Shown here: positions 46,476 through 57,800 of the stretch, piece by piece
Position numbering within the stretch: position 1 is the stretch's first letter
How the letters are laid out: the number at the start of each line of letters is the position of its first letter
Source of the DNA: Cordilura impudica
Lineage: Eukaryota; Arthropoda; Insecta; Diptera; Scathophagidae
Length of the DNA stretch: 64,000 bases
Direction of reading: 5' to 3'
Assembly: GCA_963682025.1 (NCBI GenBank)
Contig: OY821521.1
Coordinates: 49,707,307-49,771,306 of the forward strand
Made by a program: the position numbers and the translations under genes
The notes under the pieces: model-generated
The model's database searches: none
What the model was told of the DNA's origin: nothing
What the model saw: only the letters and a program-made list of their open reading frames with translations

Positions 46476-46694
46476 AATTACACTAGCCAACAAGATTTTG
46501 GATTGGAGCAACCAACTATCTTTCCTAGGGTAAGTTGTTAGGCTGCATTCGAATCTGTAATTGGTTTTTCTCTATCAAGTCAGATTTTTATTAGTTTTTT
46601 ACATAAAAAATCATTAGTTTATTTAAAAATCAATGAATTTTCAAAAGTGAATGGCGTTATTTGAACGTCGTTTGTATTTTGTTGGTTCGGTTTC

Positions 46695-47465
46695 ACATAT
46701 TAGAGTCCAGCAATAGTCACCGAGCATGCTTTTGTCCAAAATCCTTGATAATTTCTTTCAATTTTCATTAAATTTTGGTGAGCACGCTCCCCTTGCTCGT
46801 CGTTCACCGCACCTAGGTTTTGTGGAAAAAAATCTATATGCGAACGAAGAAAATGCATTTTGAGTGATATTCGTGCACCTAAATCGTGATAATTTTTCAA
46901 TAATTCAGCAACAATTTGTCTGTAGTTTTCACTCTTCTTGTTTCCAAGAAAAGAGTCCACGATGCTCTTGAAAGATATCCGGGCTGCATATTCTTTCTCC
47001 AATAAATATTGTGAAAAATTGTCATCATTCAATAGTTTCCTGATCTGAGGGCCAACAATTATGCCTTCTTTGATTTTAGCATATGCAATTTTAGGAAAAA
47101 CCACTAACAAATATTTATGTAAATGCTGCACCATCTTTGTCCAGAGCCTTAACGAAGTTCTTGAAAAGGCTCAATTTTATGTGCAGCGACGGAAGAAGAA
47201 CGTCATTTGGATCATTTAATGGTTTATTTGAAATGTTATGTTTTTCTGGTTTTTGGGCACTCTGTTCTGACGTAATGATGACATGTTGCGCGACTATCCC
47301 TTAGACAAAGGAAACAACAATATTTTGTGAAACCGCCATGCATACCAGTCAACAAACCAATAACCTGAAACAGATTAATTTACAGTTATTTTTGATGGTC
47401 TATACTATGTATAGAAAGAAATTTAAATCACACACCTTAAGCTCACCGCAGATCTTCCATTTATG
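46695..47465 (-). pseudogene. Relic of a multicopy arthropod protein family of unknown function, with an intron
   Basis: The main frame (to 47134) includes 'AKIKEGIIVGPQIRKLLND', 'FLGNKKSENYRQIVAELL', 'FLRSHIDFFPQNLGAVNDEQ' and 'GERAHQNLMKIERNYQGFW'. Upstream in another frame is 'NDVLLPSLHIKLSLFKNFV' then 'KALDKDGAAF' (break at about 47125). Before that is 'GGFTKYCCFLCLRDSRA', preceded by a likely intron (CTTAAG|GTGTGTG ... ttctgtttcag|GTTATTGG, about 47365-47440) and 'KWKICGELK'. I recognise this order from many near-identical insect and aphid predicted proteins, probably repeat-associated, but know no biochemical function. The Cys-Cys-x2-Cys piece may bind metal. Broken by at least one frameshift. 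Confidence 0.65.
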
Positions 47466-47599
47466 ATCGTTTTATTTACCTGGCAAACAAGAAAAAAACC
47501 GCATATCAAAATTCCACTCCAACCAAAAGTTATGGATTTGACCGCCTTCTCGAAAATGGTCCACTATGCGTCGGTATGGATTTGTCTTCAACAATTAAA

Positions 47600-48700
47600 T
47601 AATTTTCTTCTTTGCTCAAAAAGAATTAAACAAAACAGTTAAAATATGAACTAAACACAATTTTAAAAAGTTGCTGAATATTTTGCTAAAACAAATTAAT
47701 TTAGCTGCTTGGCCCATAATAGCCCACCTTAATTTTGCAAATTTGAAGCGGACCCTCCTTATTAAGAAATTTGAATCTTTAGTAAATTTATTTTTGTTTT
47801 TTATGTTTAATTATGAATAATTTTTATAATTCATGGATGATTTTTAAAATTATCTGCAATGAGTGTCTATAAAAATTTTCTGAGTGTATAGCTGATTTTG
47901 ACTGGCATTCTTTTGAAATCGTGTGTAAGCATTTCAGTTTAATATGAAACATTTTCCCCTTAAAAGTTTTTATTATGTTTTTATGCTTTTTGTTTAAACT
48001 TTTGTTATTTTTTTCCTACTTCTTGTTATTGTTTAATCTAAGTTTTTGACAGCAGTTTTAAAATTTAGTACCCATAAATTTAATACGGACTATTGGAAAT
48101 GCTCTCATGTTAACAATGTTGCATTACAGCAGATGTAAATGTGTAATATTGAGTACTATGCATTTGCAGCTGCTAAAGTTTAAATAAACACTTAATCTTT
48201 TTAATTTTTTTTTTTACAAAAAGAAAAGGTCTATAAATTCGATAATGAAATATTATTCATCTGCGATGTCTATAATTGAATAAACAATTATTATTGTTTT
48301 TGTAATAATTTGCAATTTTAGACAAATGAATTTAAGCAGTTGTTTCTTTTTTTTTTTATAAATAATAATAGAAAAATAATCTGCTTTTCGAATCCGTAGA
48401 AATAATGTATATTTCAATAGCCTTAAACCTAAAAAGAAAACTGAATTTTACTACACAGTCAAGTTTTTGTGAAAGAATCCTTTTTCAATGCTTCCATTGT
48501 AACCACTTCTTTGGGTGTGGTTTTAAAGAACTTAAAAAATATCAAAATAAAGTTATGAAAAGTATACACTTTCAAATCATTACTATATCAAACAGAAATG
48601 TAGATTTAAAATTTTATAAAAGAAAATCTTGATTATATATTTTAATCGCTGCAGGTATAGAAATATTTGATTTGAAATTTTCAATTTTTCGCCAAAACTT
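47600..48700. other. Intron sequence, no gene recognised
   Basis: AT-rich intron sequence with no gene recognised. Immediately beyond it, at 48750-48840, 'tttcacaatacaatcac' and 'gattgtattggtgaaaa' plus 'aacagcg'/'cgctgtg' form an imperfect hairpin about 85 bp long, just before the minisatellite. Confidence 0.5.
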
Positions 48701-48853
48701 TTTGATGTGTAAACATCTATACGCGCAGGGGGGTAAATTTCTATTTCACAATACAATCACAAAAACAGCGTATCTCATATCGGTGTGAGCTGAAGCAGAT
48801 AACGCTGTGTGACTTATGATTGTATTGGTGAAAAAATTATGATATGTTCTTTT

Positions 48854-51800
48854 CTAAACATTTTCCAATTGTCTTTCAAAAAACATCAATTGTATTTCAG
48901 AAAGCATCAATTGTATTTCAGTAACCATAAATAGAATTTCAGAAAGCATCAATATAATTTCAGAAAACATCATTCGAGTTTCAGAAAACATCAATTGAAT
49001 TTCAGAAAACATCAATATAATTTCAGAAAACATCATTCGAGTTTCAGAAAACTTCAATTGAATTTCAGAAAACATCAATAGAATTTCAGAAAGCATCAAT
49101 TGTATTTTAGAAACCATCAATATAATTTCAGAAAACATCATTTGAATTTCAGAAAACATCAATTGTATTTCAAAAACCATAATTTTAATTTCAGAAAACA
49201 TCATTTGAATTTCAGAAAACATAGATAGAATTTCAGAAAACATCAATATAATTTCAGAAAACATTATTCGAGTTTCAGAAAACATCAATTGAATTTCAGA
49301 AAGCATCAATAGAATTTCAGAAAACATCAATTGTATTTCAGAAACCATCAATATAATTTCAGAAAACATCAATTGAATTTCAGAAAGCATCAATAGAATT
49401 TCAGAAAACATCAATTGAATTTCAGAAAGCATCAATAGAATTTCAGAAAACATTATTTGAATTTCAGAAAACATAAATAGAATTTCAGAAAACATCAATT
49501 GTATTTCAGAAACCATCAATATAATTTCAGAAAACATCAACTGTATTTCAGAAAACATCAATAGAATTTCAGAAAGCATAAGCTGTATTTCAGAAAACAT
49601 CAATAAAATTTCAGAAAACATCAATTGAATTTCAGAAAACATCAACATAATTTCAGAAAACATCAATTGTATTTCAGAAAACATCTTTTGAATTTCAGAA
49701 AACATAAATAGAACTTCAGAAAACATCAATTGTATTTCAGAAACCATCAAAATAATTTCAGAAAACATCATTTGAATTTCAGAAAATATCATTTGAATTT
49801 CAGAAAACAAAAATAGATTTTCAGAAAACATCATTCGAGTTTCAGAAAACATCAATTGAATTTCAGAAAACATCAATAGAATTTCAGAAAACATCAATAT
49901 TATTTCAGAAAACATCATTCGAGTTTCAGAAATCATCATTTTAATTTCAGAAAACATAAATAGAATTTCAGAAAACATCAATATAATTTCAGAAAACATC
50001 ATTCGAGTTTCAGAAAACATCAATTGAATTTCAGAAAACATCAATAGAATTTCAGAAAACATCAATTGTATTTCAGAAAACATCAATTGTATTTCAGAAA
50101 ACATCATTTGAATTTCAGAAAACATAAATAGAATTTCAGAAAACATCAATAGAATTTCAGAAAACATCAATTGTATTTCAGAAAACATCATTCGAGTTTC
50201 AGAAAACATCATTTGAATTTCAGAAAACATCAAAATAATTTCAGAAAACATCATTTGAATTTCAGAAAACATAAATAGAATTTCAGAAAACATCATTCGA
50301 GTTTCAGAAAATATCATTTGAATTTCAGAAAACAAAAATAGAATTTCAGAAAACATCATTCGAGTTTCAGAAAACATCAATTGAATTTCAGAAAGCATCA
50401 ATAGAATTTCAGAAAACATCAATTGTATTTCAGAAACCATCAATATAATTTCAGAAAACATCAATTGAATTTCAGAAAGCATCAATAGAATTTCAGAAAA
50501 CATCAATTGAATTTCAGAAAGCATCAATAGAATTTCAGAAAACATTATTTGAATTTCAGAAAACATAAATAGAATTTCAGAAAACATCAATTGTATTTCA
50601 GAAACCATCAATATAATTTCAGAAAACATCAACTGTATTTCAGAAAACATCAATAGAATTTCAGAAAGCATAAGCTGTATTTCAGAAAACATCAATAAAA
50701 TTTCAGAAAACATCAATTGAATTTCAGAAAACATCAACATAATTTCAGAAAACATCAATTGTATTTCAGAAAACATCTTTTGAATTTCAGAAAACATAAA
50801 TAGAACTTCAGAAAACATCAATTGTATTTCAGAAACCATCAAAATAATTTCAGAAAACATGATTTGAATTTCAGAAAATATCATTTGAATTTCAGAAAAC
50901 AAAAATAGATTTTCAGAAAACATCATTCGAGTTTCAGAAAACATCAATTGAATTTCAGAAAACATCAATAGAATTTCAGAAAACATCAATATTATTTCAG
51001 AAAACATCATTCGAGTTTCAGAAATCATCATTTTAATTTCAGAAAACATAAATAGAATTTCAGAAAACATCAATATAATTTCAGAAAACATCATTCGAGT
51101 TTCAGAAAACATCAATTGAATTTCAGAAAACATCAATAGAATTTCAGAAAACATCAATTGTATTTCAGAAAACATCAATTGTATTTCAGAAAACATCATT
51201 TGAATTTCAGAAAACATAAATAGAATTTCAGAAAACATCAATAGAATTTCAGAAAACATCAATTGTATTTCAGAAAACATCATTCGAGTTTCAGAAAACA
51301 TCATTTGAATTTCAGAAAACATCAAAATAATTTCAGAAAACATCATTTGAATTTCAGAAAACATAAATAGAATTTCAGAAAACATCATTCGAGTTTCAGA
51401 AAATATCATTTGAATTTCAGAAAACAAAAATAGAATTTCAGAAAACATCATTCGAGTTTCAGAAAACATCAATTGAATTTCAGAAAACATCAATAGAATT
51501 TCAGAAAACATCAATATAATTTCAGAAAACATCATTCGAGTTTCAGAAAACATCATTTGAATTTCAGAAAACATAAATAGAATTTCAGAAAACATCAATA
51601 TAATTTCAGAAAACATCATTCGAGTTTCAGAAAACACCAATTGAATTTCAGAAAACATCAATAGAATTTCAGAAAACATCAATTGTATTTCAGAAAACAT
51701 CAATTGTATTTCAGAAAACATCATTTGAATTTCAGAAAACATAAATAGAATTTCAGAAAACATCAATATAATTTCAGAAAACATCATTCGAGTTTCAGAA

Positions 51801-54800
51801 AACATCATTTGAATTTCAGAAAACATCAAAATAATTTCAGAAAACATCATTTGAATTTCAGAAAACATAAATAGAATTTCAGAAAACATCATTCGAGTTT
51901 CAGAAAATATCATTTGAATTTCAGAAAACATCATTTGAATTTCAGAAAACATAAATAGAATTTCAGAAAACATCATTCGAGTTTCAGAAAATATCATTTG
52001 AATTTCAGAAAACATAAATAGAATTTCAGAAAACATCAATATAATTTCAGAAAACATCATTCGAGTTTCAGAAAACACCAATTGAATTTCAGAAAACATC
52101 AATAGAATTTCAGAAAACATCAATTGTATTTCAGAAAACATCAAATGTATTTCAGAAAACATCATTTGAATTTCAGAAAACATAAATAGAATTTCAGAAA
52201 ATATCAATTGAATTTCAGAAAACAAAAATAGATTTTCAGAAAACATCATTCGAGTTTCAGAAAACATCAATTGAATTTCAGAAAACATCAATAGAATTTC
52301 AGAAAACATCAATATTATTTCAGAAAACATCATTCGAGTTTCAGAAATCATCATTTTAATTTCAGAAAACATAAATAGAATTTCAGAAAACATCAATATA
52401 ATTTCAGAAAACATCATTCGAGTTTCAGAAAACATCAATTGAATTTCAGAAAACATCAATAGAATTTCAGAAAACATCAATTGTATTTCAGAAAACATCA
52501 ATTGTATTTCAGAAAACATCATTTGAATTTCAGAAAACATAAATAGAATTTCAGAAAACATCAATAGAATTTCAGAAAACATCAATTGTATTTCAGAAAA
52601 CATCATTCGAGTTTCAGAAAACATCATTTGAATTTCAGAAAACATCAAAATAATTTCAGAAAACATCATTTGAATTTCAGAAAACATAAATAGAATTTCA
52701 GAAAACATCATTCGAGTTTCAGAAAATATCATTTGAATTTCAGAAAACAAAAATAGAATTTCAGAAAACATCATTCGAGTTTCAGAAAACATCAATTGAA
52801 TTTCAGAAAACATCAATAGAATTTCAGAAAACATCAATATAATTTCAGAAAACATCATTCGAGTTTCAGAAAACATCATTTGAATTTCAGAAAACATAAA
52901 TAGAATTTCAGAAAACATCAATATAATTTCAGAAAACATCATTCGAGTTTCAGAAAACACCAATTGAATTTCAGAAAACATCAATAGAATTTCAGAAAAC
53001 ATCAATTGTATTTCAGAAAACATCAATTGTATTTCAGAAAACATCATTTGAATTTCAGAAAACATAAATAGAATTTCAGAAAACATCAATATAATTTCAG
53101 AAAACATCATTCGAGTTTCAGAAAACATCATTTGAATTTCAGAAAACATCAAAATAATTTCAGAAAACATCATTTGAATTTCAGAAAACATAAATAGAAT
53201 TTCAGAAAACATCATTCGAGTTTCAGAAAATATCATTTGAATTTCAGAAAACATCATTTGAATTTCAGAAAACATAAATAGAATTTCAGAAAACATCATT
53301 CGAGTTTCAGAAAATATCATTTGAATTTCAGAAAACATAAATAGAATTTCAGAAAACATCAATATAATTTCAGAAAACATCATTCGAGTTTCAGAAAACA
53401 CCAATTGAATTTCAGAAAACATCAATAGAATTTCAGAAAACATCAATTGTATTTCAGAAAACATCAAATGTATTTCAGAAAACATCATTTGAATTTCAGA
53501 AAACATAAATAGAATTTCAGAAAATATCAATTGAATTTCAGAAAACAAAAATAGATTTTCAGAAAACATCATTCGAGTTTCAGAAAACATCAATTGAATT
53601 TCAGAAAACATCAATAGAATTTCAGAAAACATCAATATTATTTCAGAAAACATCATTCGAGTTTCAGAAATCATCATTTTAATTTCAGAAAACATAAATA
53701 GAATTTCAGAAAACATCAATATAATTTCAGAAAACATCATTCGAGTTTCAGAAAACATCAATTGAATTTCAGAAAACATCAATAGAATTTCAGAAAACAT
53801 CAATTGTATTTCAGAAAACATCAATTGTATTTCAGAAAACATCATTTGAATTTCAGAAAACATAAATAGAATTTCAGAAAACATCAATAGAATTTCAGAA
53901 AACATCAATTGTATTTCAGAAAACATCATTCGAGTTTCAGAAAACATCATTTGAATTTCAGAAAACATCAAAATAATTTCAGAAAACATCATTTGAATTT
54001 CAGAAAACATAAATAGAATTTCAGAAAACATCATTCGAGTTTCAGAAAATATCATTTGAATTTCAGAAAACAAAAATAGAATTTCAGAAAACATCATTCG
54101 AGTTTCAGAAAACATCAATTGAATTTCAGAAAACATCAATAGAATTTCAGAAAACATCAATATAATTTCAGAAAACATCATTCGAGTTTCAGAAAACATC
54201 ATTTGAATTTCAGAAAACATAAATAGAATTTCAGAAAACATCAATATAATTTCAGAAAACATCATTCGAGTTTCAGAAAACACCAATTGAATTTCAGAAA
54301 ACATCAATAGAATTTCAGAAAACATCAATTGTATTTCAGAAAACATCAATTGTATTTCAGAAAACATCATTTGAATTTCAGAAAACATAAATAGAATTTC
54401 AGAAAACATCAATATAATTTCAGAAAACATCATTCGAGTTTCAGAAAACATCATTTGAATTTCAGAAAACATCAAAATAATTTCAGAAAACATCATTTGA
54501 ATTTCAGAAAACATAAATAGAATTTCAGAAAACATCATTCGAGTTTCAGAAAATATCATTTGAATTTCAGAAAACATCATTTGAATTTCAGAAAACATAA
54601 ATAGAATTTCAGAAAACATCATTCGAGTTTCAGAAAATATCATTTGAATTTCAGAAAACATAAATAGAATTTCAGAAAACATCAATATAATTTCAGAAAA
54701 CATCATTCGAGTTTCAGAAAACACCAATTGAATTTCAGAAAACATCAATAGAATTTCAGAAAACATCAATTGTATTTCAGAAAACATCAAATGTATTTCA

Positions 54801-54916
54801 GAAAACATCATTTGAATTTCAGAAAACATAAATAGAATTTCAGAAAATATCAATTGAATTTCAGAAAACATCAATTGCATTTCAGAAAACATCAATTGAA
54901 TTTCAAAAAACAGCAT
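48854..54916. repeat. 21-bp minisatellite, ~288 units, with 1,323-bp higher-order repeats
   Basis: The unit is 'atttcagaaaacatcaattga' with variants at a few positions (caattg, catttg, cattcg, aatag, aatat). Units keep exact 21-bp spacing over 6 kb, so the minus strand stays open for 2020 codons of (MFSEIQL)n. A marker variant 'aaaatagattttc' recurs at 49810, 50902, 52225 and 53548. Intervals are 1092, 1323 and 1323 bp, all multiples of 21 (52, 63, 63 units), so blocks of 63 units have been duplicated as a whole. On the host gene's strand every unit contains TTTCAG. The protein reading is very probably not expressed. Confidence 0.95.
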
Positions 54917-55200
54917 AATCGACTTATTTTTTATGCACTGGAAAATATGATGTTGATGTTTTCTTTAATTATTAGATGTTTACACATCTCCCTTGTGATC
55001 GGACACACATGATTTTTTTTGTCTTCAGAAAATAACAGCTTTATTAAGAAATGCAAAATTTGTTCTAAGGATATGTGGTAATAACTCAGATTAACAGATT
55101 AATTAAGGGTGTAATAGTGATTTCTATTGACGAACAGACAGACAGACGGTTATCACATATACTCCCTTTAAAAAAAAAAAATTACAAAAATATTATTTTT

Positions 55201-55215
55201 TTCTTTTCCTTACAG
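55201..55215 (+). promoter_or_regulatory. cv-2: 3' splice site before the VWC exon
   Basis: 'ttcttttccttacag' is a strong pyrimidine tract plus CAG, much better than the TTTCAG units of the minisatellite that ends about 300 bp upstream. Confidence 0.75.
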
Positions 55216-55298
55216 GTATCTTACAATCATGTGCCAATGAAGGTGAAGAAGTTCAAATCGCAATACCAAATTCCAAATGCTTTAAATGTGCCTGTGAG
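55216..55298 (+). CDS. cv-2: Crossveinless 2/BMPER-like protein, exon encoding the start of VWC domain 1
   Basis: This 83-base exon follows a strong acceptor and ends GAG|GTAAGTGAC, a consensus donor. It begins by completing the split glycine codon from 15324 and adds 27 codons: 'SCANEGEEVQIAIPNSKCFK', then 'CACE'. The spacing C-x3-GE...C-x2-C-x-C is that of the N-terminal half of a von Willebrand factor C domain. The wording 'C-NEGE-VQI' following 'SLTG' points to the first VWC repeat of Cv-2/BMPER, the BMP-binding module. The remaining cysteines of this repeat and the other VWC, VWD and TIL domains must be in downstream exons, none of which I could find before 64 kb. Identification rests on about 30 residues, so other VWC proteins are possible but less likely. 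Confidence 0.72.
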
Positions 55299-56824
55299 GT
55301 AAGTGACTTAAATTGAAAAAAAAAAAAAAAATATTAAATTAATAAAAACCATTTATTTATAAAAACCAACATTCAAATAATTTCTGCATATTGTTTGTTG
55401 TGTGCCAAACTCATATAAAACGGAAATGTAAACTTATTCGGTTGACATTACCATTACACAAACGATATACAATATTGTAAAATTTTTAGATTTAAATCTT
55501 TTAGAATTACCCTCACTCATACCCTTATGGAATAATTTAGACAATAGTATAAAATCTATTATTAAATAAAATTTATAACCAAATAGAAATTGGAATTTAA
55601 AAGATGTATAATGTACTCGTACGACATAACTTAGTTGTTGCTAACAACTTTTTTATGATTAAAAAAATTTTTTTTTTCTTTTTTGGCAACAATTTACAAT
55701 CATCTACTTGACCTGGCCATTTGCCATTTCAGACAGTAGCAAATATCTAGCAGGCAGTCATTTGGTATGCGAGTAGAAAAGAATATTTTTCCTAAATCGA
55801 TTTTTTAAGCTTTTATTTAAAATACTCAACAACTCGTATCTCCAGGACTCGTAGTAGAATGGATTTTTTTTTAAATAACTAAATTTGATAATTAAAACTT
55901 TTATAGTTTTGGTGTTATCCTTAGGGAAGTTTTAAAATGTTTCATTTTTTGCCAATAATATTTTCTGTTGACATAAGTTATTATTGCCAATTTCAAAAAG
56001 GGACACTTAAGTATAATTTTTGAACATTTCTCTTTATGCATGTTTGCAATTCGAAGCCAACAATAGAATGATGCAAGTTGGTCAGTTTTTTTTTTTTTTT
56101 GATTTTTTTTGTTTAAGTTTGTCCAAAGTTGTTGACCTGTTTAAAGTAGTCCAGCATAGTTATTAGTTTATTTCAATGAAAGCATAAAAATAGCAAGAAA
56201 AACTTTTTTATTATGCTCTGTATTTTATTGCTGCTAAAAATATAATTTTTCAATTACATGAATGTGTCTGAATATTTTAATCTTTACGCATTTTGTTTCT
56301 TTGTTTAGAGATGCTGGCTTTTGCATTCACACTGTTTTCGAATTTGAAATGTGTGTTCATGTTAGGCGCCACTTTATGTCACTTTGTACGTTCCAGAAAA
56401 GCAAGTATGTGTATGTTAGGGTCCTCTGGTATATTCCTTTGTCACAATGAATACGAAAACTATTTGAAAAAGCTTTTTGGTCAAAAAACTTTGTTATAAA
56501 TAAAAGATTTTGCTTACAAAATGACAACTCCGTTTCATTGGGTGTTCTCGATCGAAAATATTTAGATTTCTTACAATATCTACAGTCAAGGTAAAAAGTC
56601 TTCATACAATCTACGGTTCTGGGGTTCTGAGAATGTATGCCAATATTTAATCGTTGAGTTTATTTATAAAAAAAAAACTAACCCATAAAAACCAAGTTCT
56701 TATTATACTTCCTTTCTTTGTAAATTAAGTTTACCGTCATGTAATTAAATATTCATTTTCTAGAACATTTGTATGGTTTAAAATAACCGTTCAAATTTGG
56801 AAAAAATCCAAAATTATACTATTA
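55299..56824 (+). other. cv-2: Start of the next intron; no exon recognised
   Basis: It begins with the donor GTAAGTGAC. AT-rich sequence follows without a frame that would continue a VWC domain (expected Cys-rich codons after an acceptor). Short frames at 56262-56605 on both strands resemble nothing known. Confidence 0.45.
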
Positions 56825-57340
56825 CTAGCTGACCCGGCAAACGTTGTTTTGCCATATAACTCATTTCTAGTGAATGTACTTGTCAAAAATCTCAAGACTA
56901 ATCATATCCCGCCCATTTTTTGTCCGACTAATCACATTGATATATGAATGGATTCGTACATATCTTAAAGCCTTTTTCTATTATAGTAGCCCAGCTATGT
57001 GATATTATATATTTTCTTTGTGTGGTCGGTGATACGCCCACCGCTCCGATCACGCTCATTTTTTCTTCGACTAATCACATGAATAACTTATGGGCTCAAG
57101 CAAAGGCTAAAGGCTCTCACTATTAGAGTACTCCAGATATATGACATTTAATATATACTTTGTATGGGGGGGCTGCCACGCCCACTTGTACGATCCCACC
57201 CATTTTTGCCCTGATTATTCACATTAGTAATGTATGCAATATTGCAATGTTTCAAAACTTTTTTTGTCATAATACTCCAGCTATATGATATTAAATATTC
57301 ACTTTTCCAATCACGCCCATTTTTTCCTGATTACTCACAT
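56825..57340 (+). repeat. Repeat starting 'agctgacccggcaaacgttg', with ~140-bp degenerate tandem units
   Basis: The opening 'tagctgacccggcaaacgtt' then 'gttttgcc' is a motif I have seen repeatedly in insect and crustacean dispersed repeats. It is followed by three rough units containing 'ccagctatatgatattaaat', 'ccacgcccac', 'gatcacgcccattttttc' and 'actaatcacatt'. A similar style of sequence at 60130-60360 ('gggcaaataaacatacattg') may be the far end of the same element, with younger insertions between. Confidence 0.55.
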
Positions 57341-57757
57341 TAAAGCCCATTTACACAATACCACTCAGTCGTATGATTTTTCGAAATAAAAATTCGATGA
57401 AATTCATCGGACTGTCATAAAGTCGTACTGACATTATTTCTGCTTACTTAGGCCATTTACACCATCATATTCAAGTCTTATGAAAACAGCTGTTTAGAAT
57501 AACAAGCAACTTTATTTTGAAATTTATATTTTATTTCCAATTTCTTTGTTTTTGTTTACGTTTTTTTTAATATTACAAAAAAAAAAAAAAAAACAACTCT
57601 GGTCCGATGAAAATGGCAAGTTTTTAGAAATGTTTTTAAAACCATTGGACTTTGATTCATTTCCTAACATAAGCTTTTTATATGATACGACTTTTTCTCA
57701 ATACTCGACTTTTTGACAGGTCATATTACAAAGTGTGATAGTGTAAACTGGCCTTTA
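57341..57757. mobile_element. Short element with TAAAGSCCATTTACAC inverted ends
   Basis: The left end 'taaagcccatttacacaata' is matched at the right by 'gtgtaaactggccttta' inverted, with an extra internal copy 'taggccatttacacca' at about 57450. 417 bp, AT-rich, non-coding. It is MITE-like; the target duplication is unclear. Confidence 0.6.
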
Positions 57758-57800
57758 GTAACATATGTACTATTGCAATCAAGATATGGGCAAGGCCACC

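Larger units (their letters stand above)
15325..55215 (+). other. cv-2: Giant intron (39,891 bp) of the cv-2-like gene
   Basis: The donor is GTAAGTGTT at 15325, and the acceptor is ttcttttccttacag ending at 55215. Phase 1 on both sides restores a glycine codon and keeps the frame into a VWC domain. Nearly all of the intron is repeats: Helitrons, fold-back elements, LINE, rosa, mariner, hAT-like, DDE transposon, Tc1 relics, a heptamer array and the 6-kb 21-bp minisatellite. No additional exon of this gene was recognised inside it. RNA evidence is needed to exclude small exons. Confidence 0.65.

Noticed and set aside
48854..54916. A 2020-residue open frame on the minus strand made of (MFSEIQL)n
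   Set aside because: It is open only because the minisatellite unit is 21 bp with no stop in that phase. There is no non-repeat domain, no promoter or splice context, and it is antisense in an intron. Listed as a repeat, not a gene.
48854..54916. CRISPR-like array because of regular spacing
   Set aside because: There are no unique spacers: repeats are directly adjacent 21-mers in a eukaryotic intron with no cas genes.
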